Notes under the pieces: generated by a model
Told to the model about the DNA's origin: nothing
The model's input: only the letters and a program-made list of their open reading frames with translations
Database searches by the model: none
Made by a program: the position numbers and the translations under genes
Shown: piece by piece, positions 45,387 through 57,690 of the stretch
How the letters are laid out: each line of letters opens with the position of its first letter
Numbering within the stretch: the stretch's first letter is position 1
Assembly: GCA_014529385.2 (NCBI GenBank)
Contig: CM043950.1
Span: 149,610,945-149,674,944, forward strand
Source of the DNA: Adiantum capillus-veneris
Lineage: Eukaryota > Streptophyta > Polypodiopsida > Polypodiales > Pteridaceae
Length of the DNA: 64,000 bases
Reading direction: 5' to 3'

Positions 45387-46180
45387 TTAGACATTATAGC
45401 AAAAACCGAACTCAATTGTCCACAGGGAAAAGAGTATAAAAAGGGGTGTGATTTTAGGCGCATTTGGGTTATAGGGGCATTGGGCAATCAAGTGATCTAT
45501 GCCACAACGATTACATGTGAGTGTTGGCATTGCAGACGTGCTCCCTTGATTCATTTGCATCTGTGCAGCATTCTTTTGCAGCCTAATAGGGCACTCCGTT
45601 GCTCGATGTGGTCCACCACACTCGTAGCATTGAAGAGGTGGCCTCCTAGCCTGGGTGTTGATATTTTGACCTCTGGATGCGAGAGCAGCAGCTTGATAAA
45701 CCGGCTTGACTTGTCCCCAACAATCTTCCATGTAGTATATAGGACACTCTTCCAATGTATCAAGTCCGTAGGCAATACTAGTGTCTATTTCCTCCTCACA
45801 GCCATCTGGATAAGCATTTGATGGCTCGCAACCTACTTGGTTCATAGGGGCGACTCTTGGATGCGGGGGCTGCGGTCCTAGCACAGGAGGCGGTAACGGT
45901 GTAGCTTGTACAACATTTTGAGATCTAGGGAGCATGTGTTGCGGTAGTTGCTCAACGGTGGAGTAGGCATCAATACAGGAGATCGAGGCGCATCCGTCCA
46001 GGCTACATGTGGTCTATTTGTCATCATACGTTTGATCATTAAACAATCCTTAGCTTGGTGACCATACCTACCACATGCGTTGCAAGTTCCATTAAATTTT
46101 ACTCTAAACGTAGGGCACTCACTAGTGCTATGTGGACCTAAGCAAATGGAACACCATTGTTGCTCCCTTCTTGGATACAT
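45387..46180 (-). pseudogene. Gypsy-type gag C-terminus with four CCHC knuckles
   Basis: On - the knuckles appear in order: CSICLGPHSTSEC (about 46150), CNACGRYGHQAKDC (about 46080), CYECGGPHRATEC (about 45610) and CNRCGIDHLIAQC (about 45510). A frameshift lies between the second and third, near 45900. All four keep the C-x2-C-x4-H-x4-C pattern. These bind the RNA genome in gag. The frame ends at a stop near 45387 without entering protease. Four knuckles are more than the one or two usual in plant gypsy gag. Confidence 0.7.
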
Positions 46181-48150
46181 GTGACTTTTTTGAGGGGGTC
46201 GATTATCCTTAAGAGACTCTTGGATTGCTTGGTGAGGTCTGTCAAGAATGTCTCAAATACCTTTGGCTCATTGGCAATGGGCTTTGCAGTCATGGGTTCA
46301 TACTCAATGGCTTGTGAGCATAGTGGATCTCGTGTCAATAGACACCCTCAAGCCTGCTATCATCAAGTTGTCCTCTAATTGATTGCATTGGCAGTGACAT
46401 CTTCCCCAGTTGTGATACCTCTAATCACTAGTCCATTATAGATTCCTTCATTCCTCAACCCTCGAATGAATCGATCAAGCAGTTGGTTATTGTTGAAGCG
46501 CTCATTTCAGGGCAACGAGAGTTTAAGTGCTTTAGACGATGAATGAAGTCCCTTACTGACTCTCCTTCCTTACGTTTGGCCTTCTGTAGCTGAGATGCTA
46601 CACCCCAAAGCACACCTTCTCGTATGTACTCCTTTAGAAACAACCTTCGAAGGGTAGGGTAGATCGTTTTCTCGTCCACACCTTAGGGTCCTATACCAAT
46701 CTCCAGCCTTCCCACTTAATGTCAAGCTTAGGCATTGCACTTATGTAGGTTCGTGCGTTTCCCTAAAGAATTCACATACTTGTTCAAACACTTCAATGTG
46801 TTCCTAGCATCTTCGTCCCCATTTATGAATTTTTGCGTGAGTTTGGCAATTTGTACTGCCTTACTTCTAGGCTCTCTATCAGATGCATGACGCATATTTT
46901 CCGCGATAGATCACCTATGGTTTGAGCAAACGCTGCCAAGTCACCTATGTGAGGAGTAGGGCAGTGGAGGTACTCTTGGAATCAATGTGGGAGAGGGAAC
47001 GGTACCGGTCTTGGCATATGTGTAGATGATGCAGGATATGGAACATAACCGGGCATAGGTCCACTCGATAAGAGCTAGGGAGCGGCACTCGAGGAGCATA
47101 AGCAAGTGGTACAATTGGAGTGTGGGGGCCATGTGTGCATAAGGGACTAAGGCACATATGGTCGAGGCCCCATATTAGGTACTACGACACTAGGTAGTGG
47201 CACTTGCGCTAACTGTAGATGTCATCGGTACATTCTCTTCAGGCTTATCCCTGGAGTGAGCACTGTGTTTTTCTTGATAGAGGGTTGAGCCAAGTTAGGG
47301 AAGGTAAAGTTTTCGCTCGGAGGCTCAGATTTGCATAGAGACCCCAGGTGAAATGACGTAAGATGGGTCCATGGGGCTCATTAGAGGAGTCTCCATTTGT
47401 GATAGAGTAGGCTGTTGAGCCTTGCTCGTATCCAAAATCTCATGGGGCCAGTTGAGAGTATATTTACCCCTCGGTTTTGCCTTTCTGATTGAATAATGCC
47501 ATGGATAACATTACAGATCATTTTGTGTTGATCTTCGATGCTCGTGGCACTAGAGGTGGATTGTACAATCTCTATCCATCCACATGAGTAGGCGTGGCCA
47601 GAGTGTAGATCCGTCAACACCTCAGTGTGGAGGTCGTATGTCCAATGATCATTAATGAACAATCCTTCTAGAGTCGACGTGTTAACGGTTTCTTGTGAGG
47701 TAGAAGCAATGTTTCTCCCCGTGGTTTTACTTGTCACCAACGGTACTCTAGAGGGTACTTCTAAGGAGGCAGCTCAACAGGCCTTCTTGGTAAGAAGTTG
47801 GTAGGATATCCACATGTACACTCTTTTGGGGTGTGGGGTCCACGTGCAATGTGAAAGGAGAGTCCACTTTCCCAACCCCTTCATGTGCTTCATTTGCATC
47901 AGTTCCGAGCGAGTAGCTCTACCTAATGTTTCCCATGAAACGGCTAAACATACTAGTACTAGGCTGTGGAGCGCTTCGGAGCTTCGGGAGTGCATGGCCT
48001 TCTCTCTCATTGTTTTTGGGTAGGGTATGCTTCCATGATTTCTGAGTCGGAGGAGGAATCACTAGCGGCTATTTTAGGGTCTTGGGTGGTGCTACCTTGT
48101 GTCCCCGCTGAGGGACTAGAGCTTATCGTGGATGGGTAATGGGTGTCCGT
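46181..48150 (-). pseudogene. Gypsy-type gag N-terminal and capsid region
   Basis: On - a capsid-like run reads LSGKAGDWYRTL near 46700, TIYPTLRRLFLKEYI and ESVRDFIHRLKHLNSRCP (46660-46500), then NEGIYNGLVIRGI near 46430, with frameshifts between. The earlier part (48010-46940) holds open stretches without family signature, probably the gag N-terminus. It lies between the PBS at 48862-48843 and the knuckle region. Confidence 0.55.
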
Positions 48151-48842
48151 ATGAACAAGGCACTACCAAATTGATCGTGCTCTAACACTTGTCCAGAGCG
48201 TAAGTGCATGTGCTTTTGATACCCTAAGGTGTCAAAAAGCTGCTCTAGAGGCCTTGTGACTAGTTTTTAGCGTGTTTTTTTGTTTGTTTTTTTTGCTAGA
48301 TTTTTTAGAGCGTGTCGTGGAATGGCCGTGTGATAGCTCGAAACGAGCGTATCGGTCAAGGGTCTCGTGCCGTGCTTTACAGCCCTCCGTTTGGTCACTC
48401 TATGGCCTCGGAATCCCTAAAACTGTCAATTTCCAGTAGGAACTAGGCCCAAACTAGAAAGTCTAAGGTGCAAGTATGTGGAAGAGAAAGGAGAGAGTGG
48501 AGGACTTGTCCATATGCTCTCATTCTCTCTTGAGGGAGTAGGGATATATATATAAGAGTGAGTCTAGTATATATCATAAGACTGAGGACTGAGGCCTGGG
48601 CTTGGGCTTTGGAAAATGATCCCGATCCCCATCTATCTTTATACAAACCAACCCGTCCGTTTTAAGAGTCACTTTTTATTTTCAGAAAAATTTAGCCGCC
48701 CGCTCGCTTGCGTTTTTGATTTCCGAATTTTTTTTTTCAATACATTTTTTTTTTGAGAGAAAAATAATTTTTTTTTAAATTCCTATGATAGAAATAGCAC
48801 CACAAAGGAAGCAAAGTGCTAACCGAGCTTAGGTAGGGCATA

Positions 48843-48862
48843 TCCCCGGCAACGGCGCCAAA
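48843..48862 (-). other. Gypsy primer-binding site
   Basis: On - TTTTTGGCGCCGTTGCCGGG follows the LTR end. TGGCGCCGTTGCCGGGG is a standard PBS of plant gypsy elements, which fixes the orientation of the gag below. Confidence 0.85.
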
Positions 48863-49260
48863 AAGGTGCGCTCCCTGCCGCACTGTCGAAGCAGAGACTT
48901 ACCAATACACCGTAATGCGAGCCACAAACGTCTCCAAGCACACAACAAGCCTAAACTTAGCAAGCTCAAGAAAACAAAGGGTGTGTCACTCACCGCTCTA
49001 CGCTCGCCTTCGTGGTGGATTCCTCGCCGCGATGAAGAAGAAGCTGCAGTCGTGCCGCGCTCAACGCTTCGTCGCCGTCGTGCCCTTCGTAATGCTCGAT
49101 CGCACACACACTCTCCCTCCCTCTCTCTCTCTCTCACACACACACACAAGAGGTGAAGAAGAAGAAGATGGAGATGGAGCAAGAGCACTCTTCAATTGCA
49201 CAAATGAGAGAATGAGTAAAAATTAGGTTTAGTTGGCTTTTATAGGAGCTCACCCCATTC
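48863..49260 (-). mobile_element. Gypsy 5' LTR (U5, R and part of U3)
   Basis: The LTR ends at the PBS. A CTATAAAAGCC TATA box on - lies at about 49242-49232. Between them are CT and CA microsatellite runs (49119-49148). The U3 end is not determined and no second LTR is in the window, so the 3' half of the element is missing or rearranged. Confidence 0.6.
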
Positions 49261-50262
49261 ACACTTGGGCGCCCATGCTTAACCAACTAATCCCTTGAAT
49301 GTCCAAGTTAAAGTGCGCCTCTCATCGGCGATCACTCTACCTTTTCCTATTGGACCGACAAGCCCGGTACCTGACTCTAAATAATACAACGTTTATAGAT
49401 CATAGGGTGGTCCGTGTGCCGTGAGGGTTTAACAGCTTGTAAACTATACAGGTTTGGCATTCACCTTTGAAAAGCACATGCCATTTTTCAATAGATATTA
49501 GTAACTAATAACGTCATGAAGGTTTTTGGCCAATGTCAACATCTAGCATAATGTGAATGTTTAGAATGCAAGCATAGGTGACTGTAATTTGAAAGAGACC
49601 CCTACTACAACAGTTTTGAAACAAGCGAAAGAATCACGATGGCTTTCTAAAATAATTAGAACGTGATAAAATCATACGTTAAGTTAATGAGTTGAGTTTA
49701 AGTAGAGTCAGTGTTCAAGAAAGGATTGCCTCAACTTAGCCTTGAGCCGTTGAAAATGAGACTACCCTCGTTGCAAACCCATGGTAAAGGAAGAAAAAAT
49801 TGATGAAATATGTAAGAAAATAATGAAAAAATCATACAATTTTTAAATTTATACTAGTCCGTGTTGCTTCTTTGTTGGAAGGAAACTCGATCGACGACCA
49901 CTTGATAAAAGAGATTTTCCTGAATATTGATTAGAATTAAGTTATAAAATGTAAGAAAAGTCAATTCATGTGAGGTTGTGAAATGAAATATAAAATTAAA
50001 AAACTCATTAATATATGTGCAGTTGTTGTGTGTGTGTGTCTATTCATAGAATTTACTAGAATTATGCAGGTGAAGTTTCTCACTTTAACATTCTAAAACG
50101 ATAAAATGCAAAAAAAGTCAAGGCATGTCAAGATATGAAATGAAAAGTGAAATAACATTTAAAGTGAGTCCTTTATCTTGCATGGAAACAATGAAAGTCT
50201 CCCTAACCCAACACAACACTAGAGTTTCTTTTAGAAAGCAAAAATCCCAAAGTCTCAACTAT

Positions 50263-50560
50263 GTTACTAGCCTTTGACTAGCAATAATTTACGTTTTTGA
50301 TGCCTCTTCTTATGTCCATGGTCCCCCACCCCCCCCCCAAAACAACCCTCCACAAATCACCCAATGTATCTATGTAACTAAGAGAAGTCATGGCTTTGTC
50401 AAGCATATTTTGTTACTAGCCTTGACTAGCAATAATTTATGTTTTTTGATGCCTCTACTGATGTCCATTGGGTCCCCCCCCCCCCCCAACAACAACAATC
50501 ACCGAATGTATCTATGTAACTAAGAGAAGTCAAGGCTTGTCACGAGCATGACTAGAATTT
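50263..50560. repeat. 149-bp tandem duplication
   Basis: GTTACTAGCC.TTGACTAGCAATAATTTA begins at 50263 and 50412. Both copies include the C-run and ATGTATCTATGTAACTAAG. Confidence 0.9.
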
Positions 50561-51549
50561 GTGATTATTGGCTTCAATAATATAATCCACTCACCATTGT
50601 GAGTTTTACAAAGAAAAATAGAAGAAAAAACATTGGAAGCACTTCTAGACACAAAGACACAAGACAATTACTTCGAGATTGGAATTTTTTTTGAAAGCAA
50701 CTCTTATTGTTAATTTTTCATGCCCTTTTAAAAGTCCACTTGTCATACAACATCAAATCCTAGCCAAATATACAAGGTGGTCTCATTTCTCCCAGTAAAG
50801 CCTCTCATTTGAGAAGTATAAGCACTTGCAAACCCAAAATATCCAATGGCTTAAAAAAAACTAGAAATCATTACCTACATAGTGCAAGTACATAGTCAAT
50901 GACATTTTAAAGACAAAAAAAAAAAACGCTACAGGAAAGATAAAAAGAAATAAAAACACAAATGTACCAATGTGAAATCGACTACCTCTTATACGGACAC
51001 AAATTTTTTTTTTTTACTTTCCATCTTCATGGGTCTTTTCATTCCAAACTCACCCTTCACTGAAGAACTTAAGATGTTTTGAAAGACATATTATTTTTTC
51101 GAGAATGGGGAGACCTAATTGCAAACCAAAGATATCCTATAAAGAGAATTGTTAAATTAAGGCTTGGAATTATAAGCATACTCCAATCGAGCCCAACCAA
51201 GGGACATAAAAAACGCAATGTTTTCACACCAAAGAGAATTAAACTATACATAAAGTCAAAAAGAATAAAAAATTCAAGTATATTCTTTCATTTTATAAAT
51301 TCTCTGGGGACAACGCTACTTTGCCTTGCAAAATGCACAGAAAAAAACAATTTTTGGCTCCCTCTTAGCCAACTCCACTTACAACTTTGATAAAATAAAA
51401 ACCCTATCTTAAGCAGGCTATATTACAGAGACTCAATGCCAAGTTTGTCATAAAATACAAATATATTACTTTACCAAATGATTTTCTCATATTAAACTGA
51501 TCATTTTAATATGGGAAGATAAAAGGGAAACAAGAGTTTAGGATATATA

Positions 51550-51765
51550 AAGTGCTTCTTCTACACTATCTCAACAGGGGACCAAAAGGAGAAATGGTTG
51601 CATCTCCAATAGGGCTCCAAAAGAGAAAGGTCTCTACCAAAGAGCAAATGTGCATAAGTGCTTCTAAACTTACCTTAGCAAGAGACCAAGAGGAGAGATG
51701 GTTACATCTCAATAGAGGTCCAAAAGGAGGTAGTCTATCAAAGAGCAATGTGCATCTAATGGATC
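51550..51765. repeat. Tandem duplication of about 107 bp
   Basis: AGTGCTTCT starts copies at 51550 and 51657. The shared interior is GACCAA.AGGAGA.ATGGTT.CATCTC and CAAAGAGCAA.TGTGCAT. Confidence 0.85.
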
Positions 51766-52079
51766 TTAAAAGACCTTAGGGTTAGCTTCATCGAAGACCT
51801 CCAAAATTTAGTGTTACAAAGTCCTTTTGACCTTAGCAGGCTAGGACTAACCTTGAGGTGGGATCCTACCCAAGCATGAGGTGCTTTCGGCTTGCTAAAT
51901 TCGGGGAAACCTTGCCAAAGCTTGAGGTGATTTTTATGTTTAAATGACTAAGGTTTCTTGAAGTGTTCAATTCAAAGATAAACTCTGAAAAGGCATAAAC
52001 TGTTTCCATGCTTAATTGACTAAGTGTTTGAAGCGTTCAATTCAAACCAAATGACTTAAGAAACATAAAAGATACATGT

Positions 52080-52239
52080 CAAAATCCTCCACATGTGGCC
52101 CTCTATGATGTGCTTGAATCCTATTGGATAGGCTTTAAAGGGTCCAATGAGAATTTAGATACATAAAAATAAACAATTAAGTTCTTTCTCTTAAAAGGAA
52201 AAAAAGGACACGTGTCCAAATGATATAATTAAATAATAT

Positions 52240-52277
<38 letters not shown>

Positions 52278-52988
52278 GGGTGGACCAAGCTTGAGAGGGG
52301 TATACTCTCCCACAACCACACACATACACTCTCATGGTGTGGAGTGCAAAGTGCAAGAGCTCCATCCCTTCTCCAAGCTTGTTGAGAATTTGAGAGCCTA
52401 CACCAACACTCTGGCTATGGAATGCAAATCCAACCAAGAGCCATGCTTCAATGCTTAAGCTTTCCATATTCTTCATCTTCATTACTATGCTATTATGCTA
52501 TGCTAAGCAAGAAGAGTGATGATAAGTGAGAACTATTTCTTTCTCCTACTTCTTCCTCTTCCCTACCTCATTCCCCGCTAGCTCTCTCCACCTTCGAAGG
52601 TGTTTGAGGCCTTGACTGAGGCTTGGATAGTTAATGATTTTTGAAAACTTTATGTTATGCTTGTGATGCATGAAGCTTTCCATCTTCACAGCATCACCAA
52701 GGTCACAAGAAACACAAAGAGTGTATTGTACAAAGTATCTCTTGATGGGAGAATCTATAATAAAAACGCCTTTTGGAGGGGGGACCGCCGGCTCCAAGTA
52801 ATTCGGTCCTCAACTATTGTCATGTTCTCTAATACTCTCTCTCTTGCAAAAGTATTGTTCATGCCAAGGTAGTTAAATACTATGTTTATGCTGCTACCAT
52901 TATGTTGTCAAAGTGATCTCACAAAAATGATCACTTTAATTCTCTTAATTCCGCTATTCTCAAAGTTCATAGGCCATTTCCATTGCAT
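52080..52988 (+). mobile_element. Probable 5' LTR / leader of a retroelement
   Basis: The region ends exactly at a PBS-like sequence, contains a (GA)n run (52241-52278) and has no coding potential. Its left boundary is unknown because no partner LTR was found. Gag-like coding does not clearly follow, although a MADNNQES start occurs near 54161. Confidence 0.4.
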
Positions 52989-53000
52989 TGGTGTCAGAGC
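52989..53000 (+). other. Primer-binding site
   Basis: TGGTGTCAGAGC differs by one base from the Met-tRNA PBS TGGTATCAGAGC. It follows GCAT at a plausible LTR end. Confidence 0.55.
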
Positions 53001-54530
53001 ATTTGGTTTCTCTTTTCTTGCTTAAGAAGAGAGGTCCTTAAGTAGCCTATTAATGGTTGACTTTGTTAATTATTTTAGGGTAAGTGAGACTCGGATCTAT
53101 TATCGGTTTTGTTGAGTCCATTATTGGGATATGGTGCACACCTTGGAAGCTTTGGTTTTAATAATGGGGTCTTTTTAGACTTGCCTATGGCTTTATTATT
53201 ATTGAGCCATAAGAAGTCCAAAAGAAGCTATCCATTGGCAATTCTGCTATGCTAGACCCACCCCACTACTCCTATAATTAACCAATTCGAGTTGTGGGTA
53301 GATACTTAAGTGCTTATTTTCCCCAGGGGATTCACTCTATATACAAAATGGGACGCCATCTACGAGCGAACAGCTTTGATAAAACCCCTATATATGACTT
53401 GTATTAGGGAATATGACCCCATTTATACGCTTATACGAAAATCAATGCAGAAAACTATCATACCCCTATCTTACATATAAAATTTATGTCTCACATGATC
53501 TAACTGAGTAAACTAGTCAAAGAGCGTATAGCATAGTGGCTAGATAAACCACTTCTATTGATAACTGGATGTACTCTCAATGTGTCTTAGTTTGACTTTC
53601 AAACTAATTGTGCCCTTCAACCTGCACTCTAGCTATTCGTCTAATTCTGACCCATTTAAATTACTCAAAATACATGGTATAAAGTTGTGTTAGGTTCTCG
53701 TGTAAGTTTGAATCTATACATACTCTTTATAGCTTCATCCCTCAATAAATGAACTATAATCACAAATAAGAAATTGATACAAAGCAGTGCTAGTTCTTGC
53801 ATGTTCTTTGTAGCTATTGATTCACAAGTTCAAGGAAAAACACTTTTGGAAGCCATGATCTTGAAACACAGAAACTTCCTCTCTTTTTCCCCTTTTGTCA
53901 CTTCTTCCCCCCCCTCCCCCATAAATATGATACCCCCTCCCTTAGTTTTAAGCTTGGAGATAAATTATTTGGGACTAGCCCCTAACTTACACGCTTATGT
54001 ACCTTGTTAAAAAAAAAACCCTCCCTTGCACTTACATGGTTACGATAAGTTTTCCATGGTGAATCCCCCGGGTTATTTTTCAAAAGCTAAGAGGAGTAGC
54101 AACTAAGGTTTGAATTGCCAAAGGATACACTAAGGATAACACATAAGTATAATCAGCATGGCTGACAATAACCAAGAGAGTAGAATGAACATTGATAACT
54201 TTGATTTTTGCACATGAAGGTGCTAATGATGATGCCCCATGTTTATCAATTATCTTGTTACTAGTTGCATCAAGCTATGGGCAACCCTACTTTGTAAGCC
54301 GAAGTTACCCAACAACATTGTGCTTATGGGATTTCTCTTCCTCTCCATGAGGAGAGAGAGTTTAGGAGGTCTCTTGATGAGACTCCCAAAAGAAGACTCT
54401 CTCCTATAAGAGAGAGGAATCCAAAGAACGAGAAAGAAGCGAATCCCTAAGTTTCTCTAAAGATGTGGCTCCTCGAACGGCGGTCTAGATTGTCGCCAAC
54501 TCTTCCCAAGAGAAACGGTCAACCCATAGT
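53001..54530. other. Post-PBS region without recognised gene
   Basis: Frames are short and broken. A charged, Ser/Arg-rich stretch on + near 54330-54600 might be decayed gag, but it is also the far end of the - strand gypsy integrase region. Unresolved. Confidence 0.35.
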
Positions 54531-54539
54531 CCTTCTCCT

Positions 54540-55128
54540 TGTCATTCCAAAAGGGAAGAGAGGAAACAAAGGAAGAAAAAGGCAGAAAGAGGTCACCCTC
54601 TTCTCCTTCTTCTTCAGCTTCCTCCTCTTCCGATGAAAGCTTTTGCCGTTGTTGAGATATGGATATAGTCTCCTTAATCTTTTGAAAAGATTCTTGTAGG
54701 TCACCGCTATACTCATCGATAGCTAAGATCTCCCATGTACTTTGAGTAGCAAGGGACTTTTAGGTCTTCCCTTAATGATCTCAAAAGGTGATTTTCCCTT
54801 AGAAGTATGCACAATTTTATTGTAGGCATACTCTACAAGAGGTAAGTACTTTTGTCATTGTGAGAATTGATCTTCTTCGGTAACATAAGTCTTGAGTATA
54901 TCAAGTATCGTAAGATTAGCTATCTCACTTTGGCCATCCGTTTGTGGGTGATAGGCCGAAGAGAAAATTCAATCTTGTTCCTAGATTTTTAAAGAGACCT
55001 TCCAGATTACTGGTCATTGTAGGATCTCTATCTTACACGATGGATGTTGGTAATCCATGGTGTTTTAAAATCTGAGATATGAAGAGAGTTGCTATTTGAT
55101 GTGTCTTAATCATGGAAGACTCAACAAT
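54540..55128 (-). pseudogene. Ty3/gypsy integrase core and C-terminal part
   Basis: On - the sequence reads HQIATLFISQILKHHGLPTS, D.DPTMTS (second catalytic Asp), then NFLFG/SSAYHPQTDGQSE across a frame change (catalytic Glu), then QYLPLVEYAYN-type and GKSPFEIIKGR.KSPLL blocks. A QESFQKIKETISISQQ tail lies near 54690-54640. Frameshifts and stops are present. It continues the gypsy pol whose RT/RNase H lie at 56714-57690 beyond a copia fragment. Confidence 0.65.
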
Positions 55129-56180
55129 GGCTGCATTTGTAGTGGAACCAGCATTTGCAGTGGAACCACCCTCTTTCTTCTTAGCCTCTTTGGCCTTCAA
55201 TTTAGAACACTACTTAATCAAGTGATCTTTAGCTTTATAATAATGGCAACGCGTCTTCTTTTTGCCCTTATCACCAGTATTTCTAGATGAATTGCTTCCA
55301 GCAAAGCATTAGGAACAATATTTTTGGCACTCGCCGAGCAGAACCATAAGAAGTGGCTGCATTGCTGTTACCACCCTTTCTTTGAGAAGCAATAAAAGCC
55401 TGTTCAATTGCACGCTATCTAGTCCTGTTTTTTCTGGAAAGTGACTCTTAAATAGCAATGTGCATAATGCATCAAAGTTGACAACTTCTGGATTTCCTTG
55501 GGTCATAAGTCTCCAAGTACTAGCAAAAATTTGGTAAGAATCTGGTAAGGCATCAAGAACAGTCTGCACAAGGGAACTGTCAGAAATGACTTCTCCTGCA
55601 GAAATAAGTTGCTCATTGATATCCTTGACACTAGCAAGGAAAGTGTCCATATCATCTTCATCATGCATAATCTTCAAACTCCAACCTTTACCCAACAAGG
55701 CAATTTTAGCCTCATTGCGACTTGCATAAAGACAGCCAATATATCCCAAGCCTGTTTTGCAGATTTTTCTAACGGATGTGAGGAACAATGGTGCGCTTCA
55801 CAGACAACACAATAAATGCATGAGACGTGCGCATCCTTTACATCCCAACGAGCTTGTTCTACCGTAGGCAAAACAACTCTAACAGCAGCAATCCTTGCAG
55901 CAAGACCTGCAATATCCTGAACATCGCCTACATCCTCAGAACCAGGACGTACATTAATGCCCTGCACAATATTCCAGACGCCCTTTGACACAAGAACGTA
56001 TTGCATCATATAAGCCCACATAGGGTAATTGTCCCCATCCAACCTGTCCTCAGCAGCAAACATCTTGAACACATCTGTGTTGTTGTCAGCCATGGTAAAT
56101 GCTGCACCTGATGTGAAAACTCTCCGAAAATAGGAGAAAACGGAGCGGGAAAAACAACACGTGCTATGTAGAAAAAACAT
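55129..56180 (-). pseudogene. Copia gag (UBN2-type) with zinc knuckle remnant
   Basis: On - the start is MADNNTDVFKMFAAEDRLDG (near 56092), followed by YPMWAYMMQYVLVSKGVWNIV, LPTVEQARWDVKDA, AWDILA, EDDMDTFLASVKDINEQLIS and DALPDSYQIFASTWRL. A CHYYKAKDHLIK.CSK knuckle remnant sits near 55245-55200. Frameshifts near 55800 and 55450 split it. This copy aligns with the + strand gag at 19795-20900 and lacks its 174-bp duplication. Copia sequence stops at about 55129 against gypsy integrase. Confidence 0.75.
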
Positions 56181-56445
56181 GTTAGACTATAAGGCACTTG
56201 TTATGCAGAAAATGACACTGACAGAAACTCTGCACAAAATGATGAAATAGCTGTGCAGCACTGTTTGTAGTGGAAAAGAGGCGGAAATAGTCCAAATCAA
56301 AAATCTGATCAGCCTGCAAACTCTCACCCAAACCTCACTGTAAACGCTCACCAAACCTCACTGTAATCGAAGAAAGTGAGCAGGCGTATCTGCTGAGCAG
56401 CTAGCGACTAAGCCCGGGAGGACATTAACCTGCTTTGATACCAAT

Positions 56446-56713
56446 TGTTGGAATTAGGGTGTAGAGAAACGCACATAGCTTGGAGAAGACAAAGGAAGCT
56501 CAAGCACACAATAGAGAGTGTATCACTTAGTGTGCAATGGAAAGATAGATAGCCCTAGAGTGATGGGCGTATATAAAATGCACGGGGAAAAAACCTCCTA
56601 AAGAGGGAAAAAATGCCCTAGCGGTCCTAGTGTGTTCACACACATCACTACCACATGTATATGGTAACACTATCATAGAGGATAGATCATTGTGAGTAGC
56701 TATAGACACCACA
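56446..56713 (-). repeat. Copia 5' LTR (268 bp)
   Basis: On - it runs TGTGGTGTC...CCAACA and is followed by TGGTATCAAAGC, a Met-type PBS, at 56442-56431. It matches the LTR at 19213-19449 and is complete at its outer end, where it abuts gypsy RNase H. Confidence 0.75.
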
Positions 56714-57690
56714 TTACTTTGGTCGTCGTGAAAGTGCATCGGCCACGTGCTTACCAACAATGTGAGCAATATAGAAATTCAATTGCGAAAGAAAAGTTTC
56801 CCACCTCATTTGTTTGCCGGAAAGCTTGGTTTGCATCATGAAATACTTGAAACTTGGTGGTAGGTTCGTAGAATAAATGGATTCCCCAATAAAAAAGTGC
56901 TTCCATGTGTCTAGGACATGTAGAACAGCTAAAAGCTCTTTCTCATAGATGCCCAAGACTCGTTCATCAGTATTGAGCCTTCGCTCTCATATGCTATGGC
57001 ATGCCCTTATTGAAGCAAAACTGCTCTCAAGGTAATCACCACAACATCACATTGGACCTCAAATGGCTTTGAGAGATCCAGAAGCATGAGGACTGGTTGG
57101 GAGGTAAGCTTTCCTTTGAGCTTATCAAAAGCATTTTTCTCCTTAGAAGTCCGTACATACTTAATGTTCTTCTTAGTTAAGTCATGTAGTGATCTTGCTA
57201 TTTGAGAGAATTTTACTATGAAGCATCTATAGTATGTGCAGATACCAATAAATCTTCTTAGCTCATGTAGATTCCTTGGATTAGGCCATGCTTTTACTAC
57301 CTCTAACTTCGATGGATCCATACAGATACCATCTTGAGAGAGAATATGACCTAAGTATTGAATCTCTTGGAGAAAAAATTCACTTTTCTTTTGGTTGTTG
57401 AGAAAAGCTTGTTCTCCCTCAATGCTTGGAAAATCACGTGGAGATGTTGCTTATGTTCCTCCAAAGACTTGGAGTAGATGATGATATCATCAAAGAACAC
57501 TCTAGTGAATTTGCGATAAGGTCAAAATTTCTTAATCAGACGATTGAATATAGCTGTGCATTAGTCAAGCCAAAGGTGGGACTAGATATTCATAAAAGAC
57601 CAAATGTTGCAAAAATGTGGTCTTTAGGATATCTTCATCCACTATCTATATTTGATGATAGCCACTTTTGGGTGAAAGCATGTTAATATG
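56714..57690 (-). pseudogene. Ty3/gypsy reverse transcriptase (3' part) and RNase H
   Basis: On - RT begins truncated at SGYHQI..VDEDILKTTF near 57670, then VFFDDIIIYSKSLEEHKQHL (catalytic DD) near 57500, LGHIL...QDGI, and MDPSKLEVVKAWPNPRNLHELRRFIG at 57321. RNase H reads LGIYEKELLAVLHVLDTWKHFF, FMMQTKLSGKQMRW and ADALSRRPK near 56725. Stops and shifts are few but present. The gypsy pol then breaks off at the copia LTR and resumes with integrase at 55128. Confidence 0.8.

Larger units (their letters stand above)
49261..52080. other. A/T-rich stretch without recognisable genes
   Basis: Many stops on both strands, short A/T runs and two C-runs (about 50325-50336 and 50475-50487). Two local duplications are listed separately. 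No protein family seen. Confidence 0.5.
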
